From positions 62,001 to 126,000 of the forward strand of contig CAIVPR010000098.1 of assembly GCA_903907865.1 (NCBI GenBank): DNA of 64,000 nucleotides. Direction: 5' to 3'. Source of the DNA: an uncultured Acidobacteriia bacterium. Lineage in GTDB: Bacteria > Acidobacteriota > Terriglobia > Bryobacterales > Bryobacteraceae. Of the stretch, positions 1 to 8,663 are shown piece after piece. The notes below the pieces were generated by a model, which was not told where the DNA came from, ran no database searches, and saw nothing but the letters and a program-made list of their open reading frames with translations. Position 1 is the stretch's first letter. Each line of letters begins with the position of its first letter. The translations under genes and the position numbers were made by a program.

Positions 1-486
1 AATCGGCGAGTCGACCAACGTGTCGTAGTCCGGCGCCACGTAGTGGTGGGGCGCGCCCCCGGGAGCCGCATCCAACCCCGTCATGGTGGTCTTCCACGCT
101 TCCGGCAGTTCCAGCCGGACCTCGTGCGGCCTCGCATGCCCGTCGACCAAGGTCACGAACGTCGGAGCACCGTTCAAGAGCGCGAAATCCGCCTCGACCC
201 AGTTGGTCCGCACGCTCATCTCCCGGCAATACACCCGGTAGCGGATTCGAACCGTCGGAGCCCCGCCCGTCTCCACCCGCCACCGGTTCTTGCGCGATTT
301 CGCGAACTCCGGCGGCATCTCCACGTGCCGGGCATACTCGCGAACCAGATACGACCCCGGTGTCCAGACGGCCATGAACAGTTCCACCGATTCGCGGCCT
401 TCTGTCGGGATCTCGGCCTCCACTTCGGCGTAGTGCGTGCCGGGGGCGGGGAAGCGCACCGTGTAGCGGATGGGGGACCGGTCCAT
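1..486 (-). CDS. M61 family peptidase, N-terminal part (cut by window edge)
   Basis: The minus strand stays open from the start codon to the left edge (162 codons), so only the N-terminal domain is present. The N-terminal text is typical of M61 (glycyl aminopeptidase type) peptidases: YTVRFPAPGTHYAEVEAEI, then ELFMAVWTPGSYLVREYARH, the beta-rich domain that precedes the zinc peptidase domain. The HExxH region would lie outside the window. The ATG at 486 is preferred over the ATG at 498 because it matches the usual family start and lies 7 bases after TATGGT, a possible -10 box. It is divergent from the FecR-like gene. The family call is recognition of sequence style; catalytic competence cannot be judged from this piece. 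Confidence 0.8.
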   Translation of the reverse strand, partial: MDRSPIRYTVRFPAPGTHYAEVEAEIPTEGRESVELFMAVWTPGSYLVREYARHVEMPPEFAKSRKNRWRVETGGAPTVRIRYRVYCREMSVRTNWVEADFALLNGAPTFVTLVDGHARPHEVRLELPEAWKTTMTGLDAAPGGAPHHYVAPDYDTLVDSPI

Positions 487-493
487 ATTCCCC

Positions 494-499
494 ACCATA
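494..499 (-). promoter_or_regulatory. Possible -10 box for the M61 gene
   Basis: TATGGT on the minus strand ends 7 bases before the ATG at 486. No convincing -35 box is seen. If real, the transcript would start at or next to the start codon. Confidence 0.35.
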
Positions 500-578
500 G
501 CGCCCGCGACTGGCCCATTACCTCCAAGGTGGTGGTTTTCAACCACCCCAATGCCGGGGTGCATCCTTGTAAGTCCTT

Positions 579-584
579 TACAAT
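579..584 (+). promoter_or_regulatory. Possible -10 box upstream of the FecR/DUF6600 gene
   Basis: TACAAT on the plus strand lies 47 bases before the ATG at 632. The -35 position has no good match, so this is a weak call. The 499-631 gap between the divergent genes holds nothing else recognisable. Confidence 0.3.
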
Positions 585-631
585 GAGCAGTGTGGCCAAT
601 GGCGTGTGAATTGCTTTATCTTGGCCGGATA

Positions 632-2611
632 ATGAAACGTATGCGGACAGTCAAACTCACCATCACATCGATCCTCTGGACTGCGCTCGCCATCCAAGCC
701 ATCGCGCAGGGGCCGGTTCCCCAGCCGACTCCGACTGTCTCGGGCCCGGACGCGTCGGGCGGTCCCTCTGGTTCCGATGCCGCTCCGGCCCCCGACGAGC
801 CCGGTCGCGCGGTAGCCCGGTTGAGCGTTCTCAGCGGAGAGGCCTCCATCCACCGCGGCGATTCCCCCGATGCCGTTGCCGCAGCCCTCAACGCGCCCGT
901 CATGGCGGGCGACTCGCTCGCGGTCGGACACAACGCCGCCGTCGAACTCCAATTCGACTCGGCCCACTTCGCGCGGTTTGCCGGAGACACGGACGCCCGT
1001 GTGACAGGCATGGACGGCACTGGGCCACAGGTACAGCTCTCGCGCGGCTTGGTGACATGGCGGGTGCTCCGCAGTTCTACCGTGCAGGCCGAGATTCAAG
1101 GGCCGCTGGTCGCGGTCCGTCCGGTCGGCCTCGCCGCCGTGCGTTTCGAGGTGGCGGCGGACGGCTCCGGCAGCATCATGGTGCGCCATGGCGAGGCTGA
1201 AGTGCGCTCCGCGAAGGGCGTGCAGCGCGTCAAGGTCGGCGACTTGATGCTGGTCCGTGGCACCGCCGCTGATCCCGAGTTCCAAGTGGTCCGCGCTCCG
1301 GCGATCGACCAGTGGGACGACTGGAGCGACAAACGCGACGCCTACCTCAGCCGCGCGGAATCGCCACGCCATGCCAGCGCCGACATCGTCGGTACCGAGG
1401 ATCTGGACAACTACGGCCAGTGGAGCAACGATCCGGCCTACGGTGATGTTTGGGTCCCCCGCGTTCCCGCGACGTGGGCACCCTATCGCGACGGCCGCTG
1501 GGTCTGGGAGGACTACTACGGCTGGACTTGGGTGGACTACTCCCCGTGGGGTTGGGCGCCGTTCCATTACGGTTCGTGGTACTGGCGGACCGGATTCGGC
1601 TGGTCCTGGTTCCCCGGATCGCGCTTCGGGCACCACTGGTACCGCCCGGCGCTGGTCGGATTTGTCGGCTTCGGCGGCGGTGGCTTCGGCGGTGGTGGAT
1701 TCGGCGTCGGTTTCGGTTTTGGCAGCATCGGCTGGATCCCGCTGGGCCCGTACGAGCGCTACCATCCATGGTACGGACGCGGCTGGTACGGCGGACGCAA
1801 CGTGGTTGTGAACAACATCAACATTGTCCACAACACCAACATAAACAACGTGTACCGCAACGCACGGGTGGCCAACGGCGTGACGGCGGTCTCCTCCGCG
1901 GACTTTCAGCGGGGCAACTTCCGCAGCAATGTGCCTGTCACTTCGGCTCAGATGAGCCAGGCATCCATGGTGCGGGGAGCCGTGCCGATGACGCCCGGTG
2001 CGAGCCACTTGGCGTTCAGCGACAGGGCTGCAACCGTGACACCTCGGGCGGGAGCCACCAACCAGCGCTTCTTCGGATCGCAGTACAACAACGCGGCGAG
2101 CGCCCGGACGCCGTTCAGCCAGCAGCAGGCGTCGGTAAGCTCGGCGCTGCGGAGCGGGGGCGGGTCGGCCGGGGCTGGCGGTGGGCAACGCTTCGGCGGC
2201 ACCTCAGCTGGGGCGGGAGTTCCGAGTTCTTCTTCGTCCGGCTGGAACCGGTTCAGCAACGCGCCGAGTTCACCCGGTTCGGGGCAGGGTGCTGCGGGTC
2301 GGTCCTTGAACGTCCAGCCTCCGATCGTGCGCCAGCGGTCAGCTCCGTCGGCTTCCGGCTACAGCGGGTCGCCGTATGGGGGCCAGCAGGGTACGGTGAG
2401 GTCGCAACCACAGCAGCAGCCCGGACGCCAGTACGGCGCGCCTTCGCAGTCTCCGGCCCCGCAGTATCGTCCATCGGCACCGGCACCCCAACGGTCGGCT
2501 CCGGCACCGTCGGCGCAACCCCGCAGCAGCGGTGGAGGCGGTGGAGGATCCCGTCCGAGCGGTGGTGGCGGACACGCCAGTTCCGGCGGTCATGGCGGCT
2601 CGCGCAGGTAA
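632..2611 (+). CDS. Exported FecR-domain and DUF6600-like protein
   Basis: A 659-residue protein. Residues 1-27 form a signal peptide ending near AIAQG. Residues about 65-190 look like a FecR domain (RLSVLSGEASIHRG, then a GDSLAVGHNAAVELQF stretch). Residues about 250-350 are very rich in Trp, Tyr and Gly, with repeated units such as DGRWVWEDYYGWTWV and PWGWAPFHYGSW, as in DUF6600. The C-terminal third is low-complexity Gly/Ser/Gln/Pro and ends in a Gly/Ser-rich tail. FecR domains usually sense or scaffold at the envelope; here no sigma factor or TonB receptor is adjacent, so a structural cell-surface role is likely but unproven. ATG 632 was chosen over an upstream in-frame start because the signal peptide begins there. 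Confidence 0.8.
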   Translation: MKRMRTVKLTITSILWTALAIQAIAQGPVPQPTPTVSGPDASGGPSGSDAAPAPDEPGRAVARLSVLSGEASIHRGDSPDAVAAALNAPVMAGDSLAVGHNAAVELQFDSAHFARFAGDTDARVTGMDGTGPQVQLSRGLVTWRVLRSSTVQAEIQGPLVAVRPVGLAAVRFEVAADGSGSIMVRHGEAEVRSAKGVQRVKVGDLMLVRGTAADPEFQVVRAPAIDQWDDWSDKRDAYLSRAESPRHASADIVGTEDLDNYGQWSNDPAYGDVWVPRVPATWAPYRDGRWVWEDYYGWTWVDYSPWGWAPFHYGSWYWRTGFGWSWFPGSRFGHHWYRPALVGFVGFGGGGFGGGGFGVGFGFGSIGWIPLGPYERYHPWYGRGWYGGRNVVVNNINIVHNTNINNVYRNARVANGVTAVSSADFQRGNFRSNVPVTSAQMSQASMVRGAVPMTPGASHLAFSDRAATVTPRAGATNQRFFGSQYNNAASARTPFSQQQASVSSALRSGGGSAGAGGGQRFGGTSAGAGVPSSSSSGWNRFSNAPSSPGSGQGAAGRSLNVQPPIVRQRSAPSASGYSGSPYGGQQGTVRSQPQQQPGRQYGAPSQSPAPQYRPSAPAPQRSAPAPSAQPRSSGGGGGGSRPSGGGGHASSGGHGGSRR

Positions 2612-2627
2612 ATTAACTTGGCCCTTT

Positions 2628-2657
2628 GCCGAGCCGTCACAAAACTGGCGGTTCGGC
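2628..2657 (+). terminator. Hairpin after the FecR gene
   Basis: GCCGAGCCG (2628-2636) can pair with CGGTTCGGC (2649-2657), with one G-T pair and a 12-base loop. No T-run follows, so it may be a weak or Rho-assisted terminator, or only a 3' stabilising stem. Confidence 0.3.
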
Positions 2658-2673
2658 GATCTGGGTCCTGTGC

Positions 2674-2679
2674 TATATT
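2674..2679 (+). promoter_or_regulatory. Possible -10 box for tRNA-His
   Basis: TATATT ends 16 bases before the first tRNA base, which would leave a short 5' leader for RNase P removal. The -35 region is weak. Confidence 0.35.
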
Positions 2680-2695
2680 AGTCTTTAGTTCACAC

Positions 2696-2773
2696 GGCGG
2701 CTGTAGCTCAGCTGGTAGTAGCGCCAGATTGTGGTTCTGGATGTCACGGGTTCGAACCCCGTCAGCCGCCCCA
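2696..2773 (+). tRNA. tRNA-His (anticodon GTG)
   Basis: A full cloverleaf can be drawn. The acceptor stem is G(-1) plus GCGGCTG pairing with CAGCCGC and C73. The anticodon stem is CCAGA/TCTGG with loop TTGTGGT and anticodon GTG at 2731-2733. The T-arm contains GGTTCGAACCC. CCA is encoded at 2771-2773. The extra G at -1 opposite C73 is the hallmark of histidine tRNA. The D-arm has one more base than the common form. Confidence 0.96.
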
Positions 2774-2784
2774 AATTTCTCCCA

Positions 2785-3909
2785 GTGCATCCTCTGCTCG
2801 CGTGGGCCCAAGCCCGTCAGCCTTCCTTGATCAGATACATCCGGGAATTGGCTGAATGCGAGTCCCCCAGCGATTCCCCACTCGATCTCAAGCGTTTCAT
2901 GGACCTCTTCGCGGACTCCATCCGCGACATCGCCGACGTTGAAATTTCGGGTACGCACCTCCTCTGCCGGTTCCAGCTCCCAGGCAACAACAAATCCGGT
3001 CAAGTGATGGCCTTGGGCCATGGCGACACTGTCTGGCCGATGGGCACCTTGGCGAAGATGCCTGTCCGCGAGGCCGACGGCCGCCTCTGGGGACCGGGCG
3101 TTCTGGATATGAAAGCGGGATTGGCTCTGTTTGTTCACGCCATGCGGGCGCTGCGCGAACTTGACATCCCGGTTGCACGCACCGTCGTGCTGCAGGTCAA
3201 TTCCGACGAGGAGACCGGCAGCCGGACGTCCCGCGCCCTCACCGAACAGACGGCGCGCGAAAGCATGGCGGTGCTGGTGTTGGAACCGGGCACTGGCCTT
3301 TCCGGCAAGCTCAAAACCGCGCGCAAGGGGATCGGGGATTACCGGCTCCGCGCGACCGGAGTCGCGTCGCACGCCGGTGTCGACTTCGAGAAGGGTGCCA
3401 GCGGCGTGGTCGAGTTGGCGCACCAAGTGGGCCGGATCGCCGGTTTCACAGATCTGGATCGGGGTGTCACCGTCAATTGCGGCACGTTCTCCGGCGGGAC
3501 CCGGTCCAACGTGGTCGCCGAATCCGCCGAAACCCACATCGACATCCGGGTGCCTACGTTGGCCGACTTCCACCAACTCGACCAGCGCTTCCGCGCGCTT
3601 CAACCGGTCGATCCCCGTTGCTCCCTACAGCTTTCCGGCGGCCTCAATCGGCCTCCCATGGAGCGCACTCCGGGCGTCGTGGCACTTTTCGAACTTGCGC
3701 AAGCGCAAGCGTCGGCCTTCGGGGTCGCATTGGAAGAGTCGGCGACGGGCGGTGGCTCCGACGGCAATTTCACCGCCGCGCTGGGGATCCCGACGCTGGA
3801 CGGCATCGGGGCCGTCGGCGAAGGCGCCCATGCCGCCCACGAATCGATTCTGGTAGACCGTTTGGCCGACCGTCTCGCGCTATTGGCCTCGCTCGTCGCG
3901 GCACTTTAG
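2785..3909 (+). CDS. M20 family metallopeptidase (carboxypeptidase G2-like)
   Basis: A 374-residue zinc peptidase of the M20 family. Metal-ligand motifs are present: GHGDTVWP (His and its Asp partner), GPGVLDMKAG (bridging Asp), DEETGS (Glu general base and Glu ligand), and a C-terminal ligand region near AHAAHES. The dimerisation lid lies between the two halves of the catalytic domain. The family hydrolyses peptides or N-acyl amino acids; the specific substrate cannot be read from the sequence. The frame is open upstream into the tRNA, so the real start must be after it; GTG 2785 gives the usual N-terminus with a CESPSD motif about 28 residues in, and lies only 11 bases after the tRNA CCA. 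A TTG at 2827 is the alternative. Confidence 0.85.
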   Translation: MHPLLAWAQARQPSLIRYIRELAECESPSDSPLDLKRFMDLFADSIRDIADVEISGTHLLCRFQLPGNNKSGQVMALGHGDTVWPMGTLAKMPVREADGRLWGPGVLDMKAGLALFVHAMRALRELDIPVARTVVLQVNSDEETGSRTSRALTEQTARESMAVLVLEPGTGLSGKLKTARKGIGDYRLRATGVASHAGVDFEKGASGVVELAHQVGRIAGFTDLDRGVTVNCGTFSGGTRSNVVAESAETHIDIRVPTLADFHQLDQRFRALQPVDPRCSLQLSGGLNRPPMERTPGVVALFELAQAQASAFGVALEESATGGGSDGNFTAALGIPTLDGIGAVGEGAHAAHESILVDRLADRLALLASLVAAL

Positions 3910-3941
3910 CCACAGCCGCCTCGCACCGCTTGCAAACTTGT

Positions 3942-3947
3942 TAGAAT
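3942..3947 (+). promoter_or_regulatory. Possible -10 box for the Trm112 gene
   Basis: TAGAAT ends 8 bases before ATG 3956, consistent with a leaderless or very short-leader transcript. No good -35 match is seen. Confidence 0.35.
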
Positions 3948-3955
3948 GGTGGTTC

Positions 3956-4141
3956 ATGGCCATTAGCCCGGACCTGCTCGAAATCCTGATTTGTCCCGCG
4001 TGCCGCGCCAAAGTCGAGCTCAAAGCCGACTCCAGCGGTCTGCGATGCGTCTCCTGCCACCGGGTCTACCCGATCCGCGATGAGATCCCCGTGATGCTCA
4101 TCGACGAAGCGACGATTGAAGCCACGACCATTGAAGAGTAA
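3956..4141 (+). CDS. Trm112-like zinc-ribbon protein
   Basis: A 61-residue protein. It has the family opening ISPDLLEILICPACR, a second Cys pair CVSCHRVYPI, and the ending RDEIPVMLIDEA, all typical of Trm112/YcaR-type proteins. In other organisms Trm112 proteins are small zinc-binding partners of methyltransferases; in bacteria their partner is usually unknown. The upstream in-frame ATG at 3938 is less likely because the conserved text begins at 3956. The gene overlaps the next one, a glycosyltransferase, which suggests one transcript for envelope sugar genes. Only CxxC pairs are seen; metal binding is inferred. Confidence 0.85.
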   Translation: MAISPDLLEILICPACRAKVELKADSSGLRCVSCHRVYPIRDEIPVMLIDEATIEATTIEE

Positions 4142-5075
4142 CGACGTCCTCAGCCGGCTTCCACAAGGCAGCCGAATTGCGGTGATCCGGTTGCGCTCCT
4201 TGGGCGACTGCGTGCTCTCGACCCCGGCAATTGGCCTCCTGAAGGCCCATCGCCCGGATCTTGAGATCGGAGTTGCGGTCGAGGATCGTTTTGCCGATGT
4301 CTTCAAGGGCAACCCTGCCGTGACCGTGGTGCTGTCGTCGGCCTCGACGGCGATTCGGAGCTTCGCGCCCGAGTTGTGCCTCAATTTCCACGGCGGGGGG
4401 CGCAGCAGCCGCATGACCCTCATCTCCAAGGCGAAGTTCCGTGCCGGTTTCGACATCTTCCGACCGTCCTGGGCCTACAACACGCCGATACCCACCGCCC
4501 AGGAGACGCTCGGGATCACGCGGCGGGTCCATACGGCGGAGCATATGGCGTCGGCCGTCTTCTATCTGGGTGTTCCCGTGGTGGACGTTCCGAGGGCCTT
4601 CATGCCTGCGCCGGAAGGCCGCTCGCCCCATGCTCCGGACGCTCCGTACATCGTCTTCCACCCCTTGGCGTCGGCTCCGGAGAAAACTTGGCCCGCCGCG
4701 AACTTCGTGGAGTTGGCGCGTTTCGCCAGCCGGGACCTGGGGTTGGAACCAGTCGTAGTCGGAGCAGCCTCCGACGACCTGTCGAGCTTCATGGGCGTCC
4801 GCACCGTGCGGGGGGAGTCGCTGTCCGAGGTAGCCCGACTGCTGCGCGACGCTTCCCTTTTTGTCGGCAACGATTCCGGTCCCGCCCACATGGCGGCAGC
4901 CTTCGGAGTGCCCGTAGTGGTGCTTTTCGGCCCCTCCGACCACGAAATCTGGGCCCCTTGGCGCACCGAGGCCACAGTCCTCAAGGGCGAGCCGATTGAT
5001 TCCATCACGGTGGACCAGGTTTGCCGCGCGATGCTGTCGTATCGCGGCCAGTCCACCGCCGGCACCGCGCGGTAA
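4131..5075 (+). CDS. Glycosyltransferase family 9 (heptosyltransferase-like)
   Basis: A 314-residue protein resembling ADP-heptose:LPS heptosyltransferases (GT-B fold). The N-terminal motif is IAVIRLRSLGDCVLSTPAI. The C-terminal donor-site region has FHPLASAPEKTWPAANFVEL, then FVGNDSGPAHMAAAFGVPVV and LFGPSD. The sugar and acceptor are unknown, but transfer to a lipid-linked core oligosaccharide is likely because an MsbA-like exporter follows 15 bases downstream. The start is a TTG, either 4131 or 4116; both overlap the end of the Trm112 gene and neither has a clear Shine-Dalgarno site, so coupling to the upstream gene is likely. Confidence 0.85.
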   Translation: MKSNDVLSRLPQGSRIAVIRLRSLGDCVLSTPAIGLLKAHRPDLEIGVAVEDRFADVFKGNPAVTVVLSSASTAIRSFAPELCLNFHGGGRSSRMTLISKAKFRAGFDIFRPSWAYNTPIPTAQETLGITRRVHTAEHMASAVFYLGVPVVDVPRAFMPAPEGRSPHAPDAPYIVFHPLASAPEKTWPAANFVELARFASRDLGLEPVVVGAASDDLSSFMGVRTVRGESLSEVARLLRDASLFVGNDSGPAHMAAAFGVPVVVLFGPSDHEIWAPWRTEATVLKGEPIDSITVDQVCRAMLSYRGQSTAGTAR

Positions 5076-5090
5076 ACCAAAGGGAACAAC

Positions 5091-6899
5091 ATGGGGAACG
5101 CGATCCGCCTCGCCCGTTACTCGCGCCGCTACTGGGCGCTGCTGCTGCTCTCCGTCGTTCTAATGGCTCTGATGGGCATGATGACGGCGGCGCGCGCGCT
5201 GCTGGTGAAGGTGGTCTTTGGCCGGGTCCTGCGCCCGTCGTTGGACGCCGCTCCCGAGAAGATCTTCACAGTCCCGTTTGTCGGCCGCGACATCTACCTT
5301 GAACAGTTCTTCCCGCCCGGTACCGTCCACAACATCCTGTCGATGGTGGCCATCGCCATCCTCGTCGTATTCGCGGTGCGGGGTATTTGCGACTACTTGG
5401 GCGACTACCTGACGAGCTACGTGGGATTCTCCACCGTCCGCGACCTCCGCAACCAAGTCTTCGAAAAGCTGCTACGCCACGGAGCGGGCTTCTTCGACAG
5501 CAATTCCACCGGCAAGCTGATGTCGTCTGTCATGAGCGACATCGAAAAGATCCAGACGGCGTGTTCCGACATGCTCGCCGATGTCCTCCGCCAGACGTTT
5601 TCGCTATTGGCCAACCTGCTGGTGCTCTTCGGGATTGATTGGAAGCTGGCGCTGTTCGCGCTCACGCTGTTTCCGTTCGTGCTTTTGCCCACGGCGCGCC
5701 TCGGTTCGCGCATCCGTCGCACCAGCCGCCGGACGCAGGACGCCACCGGAGACATGAACCAAGTCCTGCAGGAGGCCATCGCCGGGCATCAAGTGGTAAA
5801 AGCGTTTGCGGCCGAGGACTACGAGCTTAGGCGCTTCCACGCCGCGGCGGACAAGTTGTTTTCCTACAACATCAGGAAGGTGATTCTTCAAGGAATTCCT
5901 TCACCGTTCATTGAGCTGATGGGGTCGCTGACCTTCGTCGGGTTGCTGTGGTTTGGGCGCTTGGAGATCAAGGCCGGAGCGATCAAGGCCGACGATTTCA
6001 TGAGCTTCCTCGCCGCGTTGCTCTTCCTGTTCGAGCCCGTGAAGCGCCTCACCAATCTGATGAGCATCTTCCAGCAGGCGATCGGGGCATCGGAGAAGGT
6101 GTTCGGTTACCTGGACGAGCCCGCCGAGGTCGCCAACCGGCCAGACGCCCGGCCTGTGGGGCCGTTTCGGGGGTCCATTATGTTCGACCACGTCGGCTTT
6201 CGCTATCCCACCGCCTCGGGCAACCAGTTGGAGGACGTCACGCTTGAGATACGCGCCGGGGAGATTGTGGCGTTGGTCGGGCCGAGCGGGGCAGGGAAGA
6301 GCACTCTGGCAAGTTTGGTCCCGCGGTTCCGCGATCCGGTGGAAGGCGTCGTGCGCGTCGACGGCGTCGATGTGCGGGACCTGACGCTCGATTCCTTGCG
6401 AGGGACGATCAGCATGGTGGCGCAGGAGACGTTCCTGTTCAACGACACGGTCGCCAACAACATCGCTTACGGAATGCGTGGCGTCGACCCTGCCAAAGTG
6501 GTTGAAGCCGCGCAGGCCGCACTGGCGCACGATTTCATCCAGGAGTTGGCCCTGGGGTATGAGACCGTGATCGGCGACCGTGGCGTGAAGCTGTCCGGTG
6601 GCCAACGGCAGCGCCTGTCGATCGCGCGGGCCATCCTCAAGAATTCGCCGATCCTGATCTTGGACGAGGCTACCTCGAACTTGGACACCGAGTCCGAAAT
6701 GCTGGTGCAGAAGGCGCTGGCCAATCTGATGGCTGGACGGACGGTCATCGTGATCGCCCACCGGATGTCCACGATCCGGCGGGCCGACCGCATCGTTGTG
6801 CTCGACGCGGGCCGAATCGTCGAAACCGGCAACCACGAGGAACTGATCGGGCAAGGCGGTATCTACCACCGGCTGCACGAACTGCAGTACGTGGATTAG
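5091..6899 (+). CDS. MsbA-like lipid exporter (ABC transporter, fused permease and ATPase)
   Basis: A 602-residue half-transporter. The N-terminal half has about six membrane segments, starting with a long hydrophobic stretch at residues 15-40. The C-terminal half is an ABC ATPase with Walker A GPSGAGKST, Q-loop AQETFLFNDT, signature LSGGQRQR, Walker B ILILDEATSNLD and switch His IAHRMST. MsbA-type proteins flip lipid A or related lipids at the inner membrane as homodimers. The upstream GT9 gene and the LptF-LptG fusion elsewhere in the window support an LPS-like outer-membrane lipid. ATG 5091 follows AAAGGGAAC. The stop overlaps the stop of the convergent oxidoreductase gene by 4 bases. Confidence 0.88.
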   Translation: MGNAIRLARYSRRYWALLLLSVVLMALMGMMTAARALLVKVVFGRVLRPSLDAAPEKIFTVPFVGRDIYLEQFFPPGTVHNILSMVAIAILVVFAVRGICDYLGDYLTSYVGFSTVRDLRNQVFEKLLRHGAGFFDSNSTGKLMSSVMSDIEKIQTACSDMLADVLRQTFSLLANLLVLFGIDWKLALFALTLFPFVLLPTARLGSRIRRTSRRTQDATGDMNQVLQEAIAGHQVVKAFAAEDYELRRFHAAADKLFSYNIRKVILQGIPSPFIELMGSLTFVGLLWFGRLEIKAGAIKADDFMSFLAALLFLFEPVKRLTNLMSIFQQAIGASEKVFGYLDEPAEVANRPDARPVGPFRGSIMFDHVGFRYPTASGNQLEDVTLEIRAGEIVALVGPSGAGKSTLASLVPRFRDPVEGVVRVDGVDVRDLTLDSLRGTISMVAQETFLFNDTVANNIAYGMRGVDPAKVVEAAQAALAHDFIQELALGYETVIGDRGVKLSGGQRQRLSIARAILKNSPILILDEATSNLDTESEMLVQKALANLMAGRTVIVIAHRMSTIRRADRIVVLDAGRIVETGNHEELIGQGGIYHRLHELQYVD

Positions 6900-7903
6900 A
6901 GCTTCACCAGCATCTTGCCCGTGTTCCGGCCCCGCAGCAAGCCGATGAACGCCTCCACCGCGTTGTCCAGACCCTCGACGACCTGCTCGCGGTAGGCAAT
7001 CCGGCCTGAGCGCACCCACTCCGACATCTCGCGTTGGAAATCACCCCAGTGCGGCATGAAGTCGGTCACGATGAAGCCGCGCAGCATCAGTCGCTTGGTC
7101 AAGACGGCGCGCATCAGCAGCGGCGAGCGGTCCGGGCCCGGCGGCAGTTCGGTGGCGTTGTACTGGGAGATCAGGCCACACACCGGAATCCGTCCGAAGT
7201 CGTTCATCCGGGGCAGTACGGCCTCAAAAACCTTGCCGCCGACATTCTCGAAATAGACGTCGATGCCGCCTGGGCAGGCGTCCTTCAGACCCGTCGCCAG
7301 TGTCGGACTGCGATGGTCCACGCAGGCGTCGAAGCCCAGATCGTTGACCACGTGGGCGCATTTCTCGGGTCCGCCCGCGATCCCGACCACCCGGCAGCCC
7401 TTGATCTTGGCGATCTGCCCCACGGCCGACCCCACCGCGCCCGCGGCTGCCCCCACCACCACGGTCTCGCCCGCCTTCGGCTGTCCGAGCAGTAGGAGCC
7501 CGGACCATGCCGTCATCCCCGGCATGCCCAACACGCCCAGCGATGCCGAAACCGGCCCGAGCGACGGATCCAGTTTCCGCAGGCCCTTGGCCGGGACCAC
7601 CGCATACTCCTGCCAGCCCACGAAGGCCGCCACGACGTCGCCGGTGGTTAACGTCTCCGCCTTCGATTCGACCACCTCGCACACCGTTCCGCCCACGATC
7701 GTCTCGCCGATCCCGACCGGTGCCGCGTAGGAGGGCCCGTCGCTCATCCGACCCCGCATGTAGGGATCTAGCGACAGGTACAGGGTCTTCAGGAGCACTT
7801 GCCCTTCCTGGAGGGCCGGGAGTTCGACCGACTCGGTGCGGAAGTTTTCCGGAGCGGGCTCGCCGACGGGGCGTGAGGCAAGTACGATGCGTTTGTTGGT
7901 CAT
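6896..7903 (-). CDS. NADP-dependent medium-chain oxidoreductase (LTB4 dehydrogenase/YncB-like)
   Basis: A 335-residue protein. It shows the family features of NADPH-dependent 2-alkenal or curcumin-type reductases: SLDPYMRGRM near residue 45, GMTAWSGLLLLG near 130, and the nucleotide-binding loop GAAAGAVGSAVGQIAK near 155, followed by YFENVGGKVFEAVLP. No zinc ligands of classical alcohol dehydrogenases are seen. It likely reduces alpha,beta-unsaturated carbonyls; the true substrate is unknown. It lies 11 bases after a hypothetical gene on the same strand, so they are probably co-transcribed. An AGGA lies about 10 bases before the ATG. Confidence 0.87.
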   Translation of the reverse strand: MTNKRIVLASRPVGEPAPENFRTESVELPALQEGQVLLKTLYLSLDPYMRGRMSDGPSYAAPVGIGETIVGGTVCEVVESKAETLTTGDVVAAFVGWQEYAVVPAKGLRKLDPSLGPVSASLGVLGMPGMTAWSGLLLLGQPKAGETVVVGAAAGAVGSAVGQIAKIKGCRVVGIAGGPEKCAHVVNDLGFDACVDHRSPTLATGLKDACPGGIDVYFENVGGKVFEAVLPRMNDFGRIPVCGLISQYNATELPPGPDRSPLLMRAVLTKRLMLRGFIVTDFMPHWGDFQREMSEWVRSGRIAYREQVVEGLDNAVEAFIGLLRGRNTGKMLVKL

Positions 7904-7914
7904 TTGCAGGATTC

Positions 7915-8652
7915 CTAGAGGGAGAGCTTCCCCCGGTACACCATTTCCTTGGGCTCGAACTTCACTTTGACCGACATCAGGGCGGTCTGCAGTACGAACG
8001 CAACCTCGCGGTCGGTCGTGTCGAGCGGAAGTAACTCCTTGGAGAAGGCGAAAAGGTAGACGCCGGGGCTTTTTGGGAGCGGACGGACGCTGCCGGGCTG
8101 CTCGGGTTCCTTGCCCCTGGCGCCAAGGGTCGCGGCACCCGAGAGTTCCTCCAGCATGCGGCGCTGCAGTGTGGCAGGGCTGTTGTCGATGCCGTCGGAG
8201 ATCTCGGAGGGCTTCCGGCGACGCCCCATGATCCCGATGGGCAGTCCGGTGACGGCGATCACATACCGGCCCCGGAACTCTTCCGGCAGCGGGGTCCCGA
8301 TGGCGTCGCGGATCGGCTGCGAACTTTCCCAGCGGATGGTGACGGGCGTTGCGTGGCGGGCACCGCCTTCATGCTGCTTTTCATCCCCGTACTCGATTTG
8401 CGGCTTGTTGGCACCCGGTGCGGCCATAATGCCGCCACGTCCGATGGTGGGGCCCTCTTTGCCGTTCGGGGTGTAGTCGATCTCGGATTCGAATTGCGCG
8501 TTGGCCTCCTTGGCCCACGGGGAGCGGGTGATCAGGCGCGCGATCTCTTCGTCGGACCACTGCGACGGCTGTTTGCGGTTCCAAAAATCCTGCGCGCCGG
8601 GGAGCGTGGCTGCGGCCGCCGCGCCGAGTCCTAGAATCGATCTGCGGGTCAT
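7915..8652 (-). CDS. Hypothetical exported protein with Tat-like start
   Basis: A 245-residue protein not assigned to a named family. It starts MTRRSILGLGAAAAATLPGA, a twin-arginine-like signal. The mature part begins with WSDEEIARLITRSPWAKEA, wording I associate with acidobacterial secreted proteins of unknown role. The middle contains a basic stretch GRRRKPSE and the C-terminus is beta-rich. ATG 8652 is preceded by GGAGGGG, a strong ribosome site. It is the first gene of a two-gene minus-strand unit and is divergent from the receiver gene. Confidence 0.7.
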   Translation of the reverse strand: MTRRSILGLGAAAAATLPGAQDFWNRKQPSQWSDEEIARLITRSPWAKEANAQFESEIDYTPNGKEGPTIGRGGIMAAPGANKPQIEYGDEKQHEGGARHATPVTIRWESSQPIRDAIGTPLPEEFRGRYVIAVTGLPIGIMGRRRKPSEISDGIDNSPATLQRRMLEELSGAATLGARGKEPEQPGSVRPLPKSPGVYLFAFSKELLPLDTTDREVAFVLQTALMSVKVKFEPKEMVYRGKLSL

Positions 8653-8663
8653 GCGTCCCCTCC

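Noticed and set aside
578-2188. Long antisense open frame over the FecR gene
   Set aside because: High GC keeps the reverse frame open; it shows no signal or domain and mirrors a well-supported gene.
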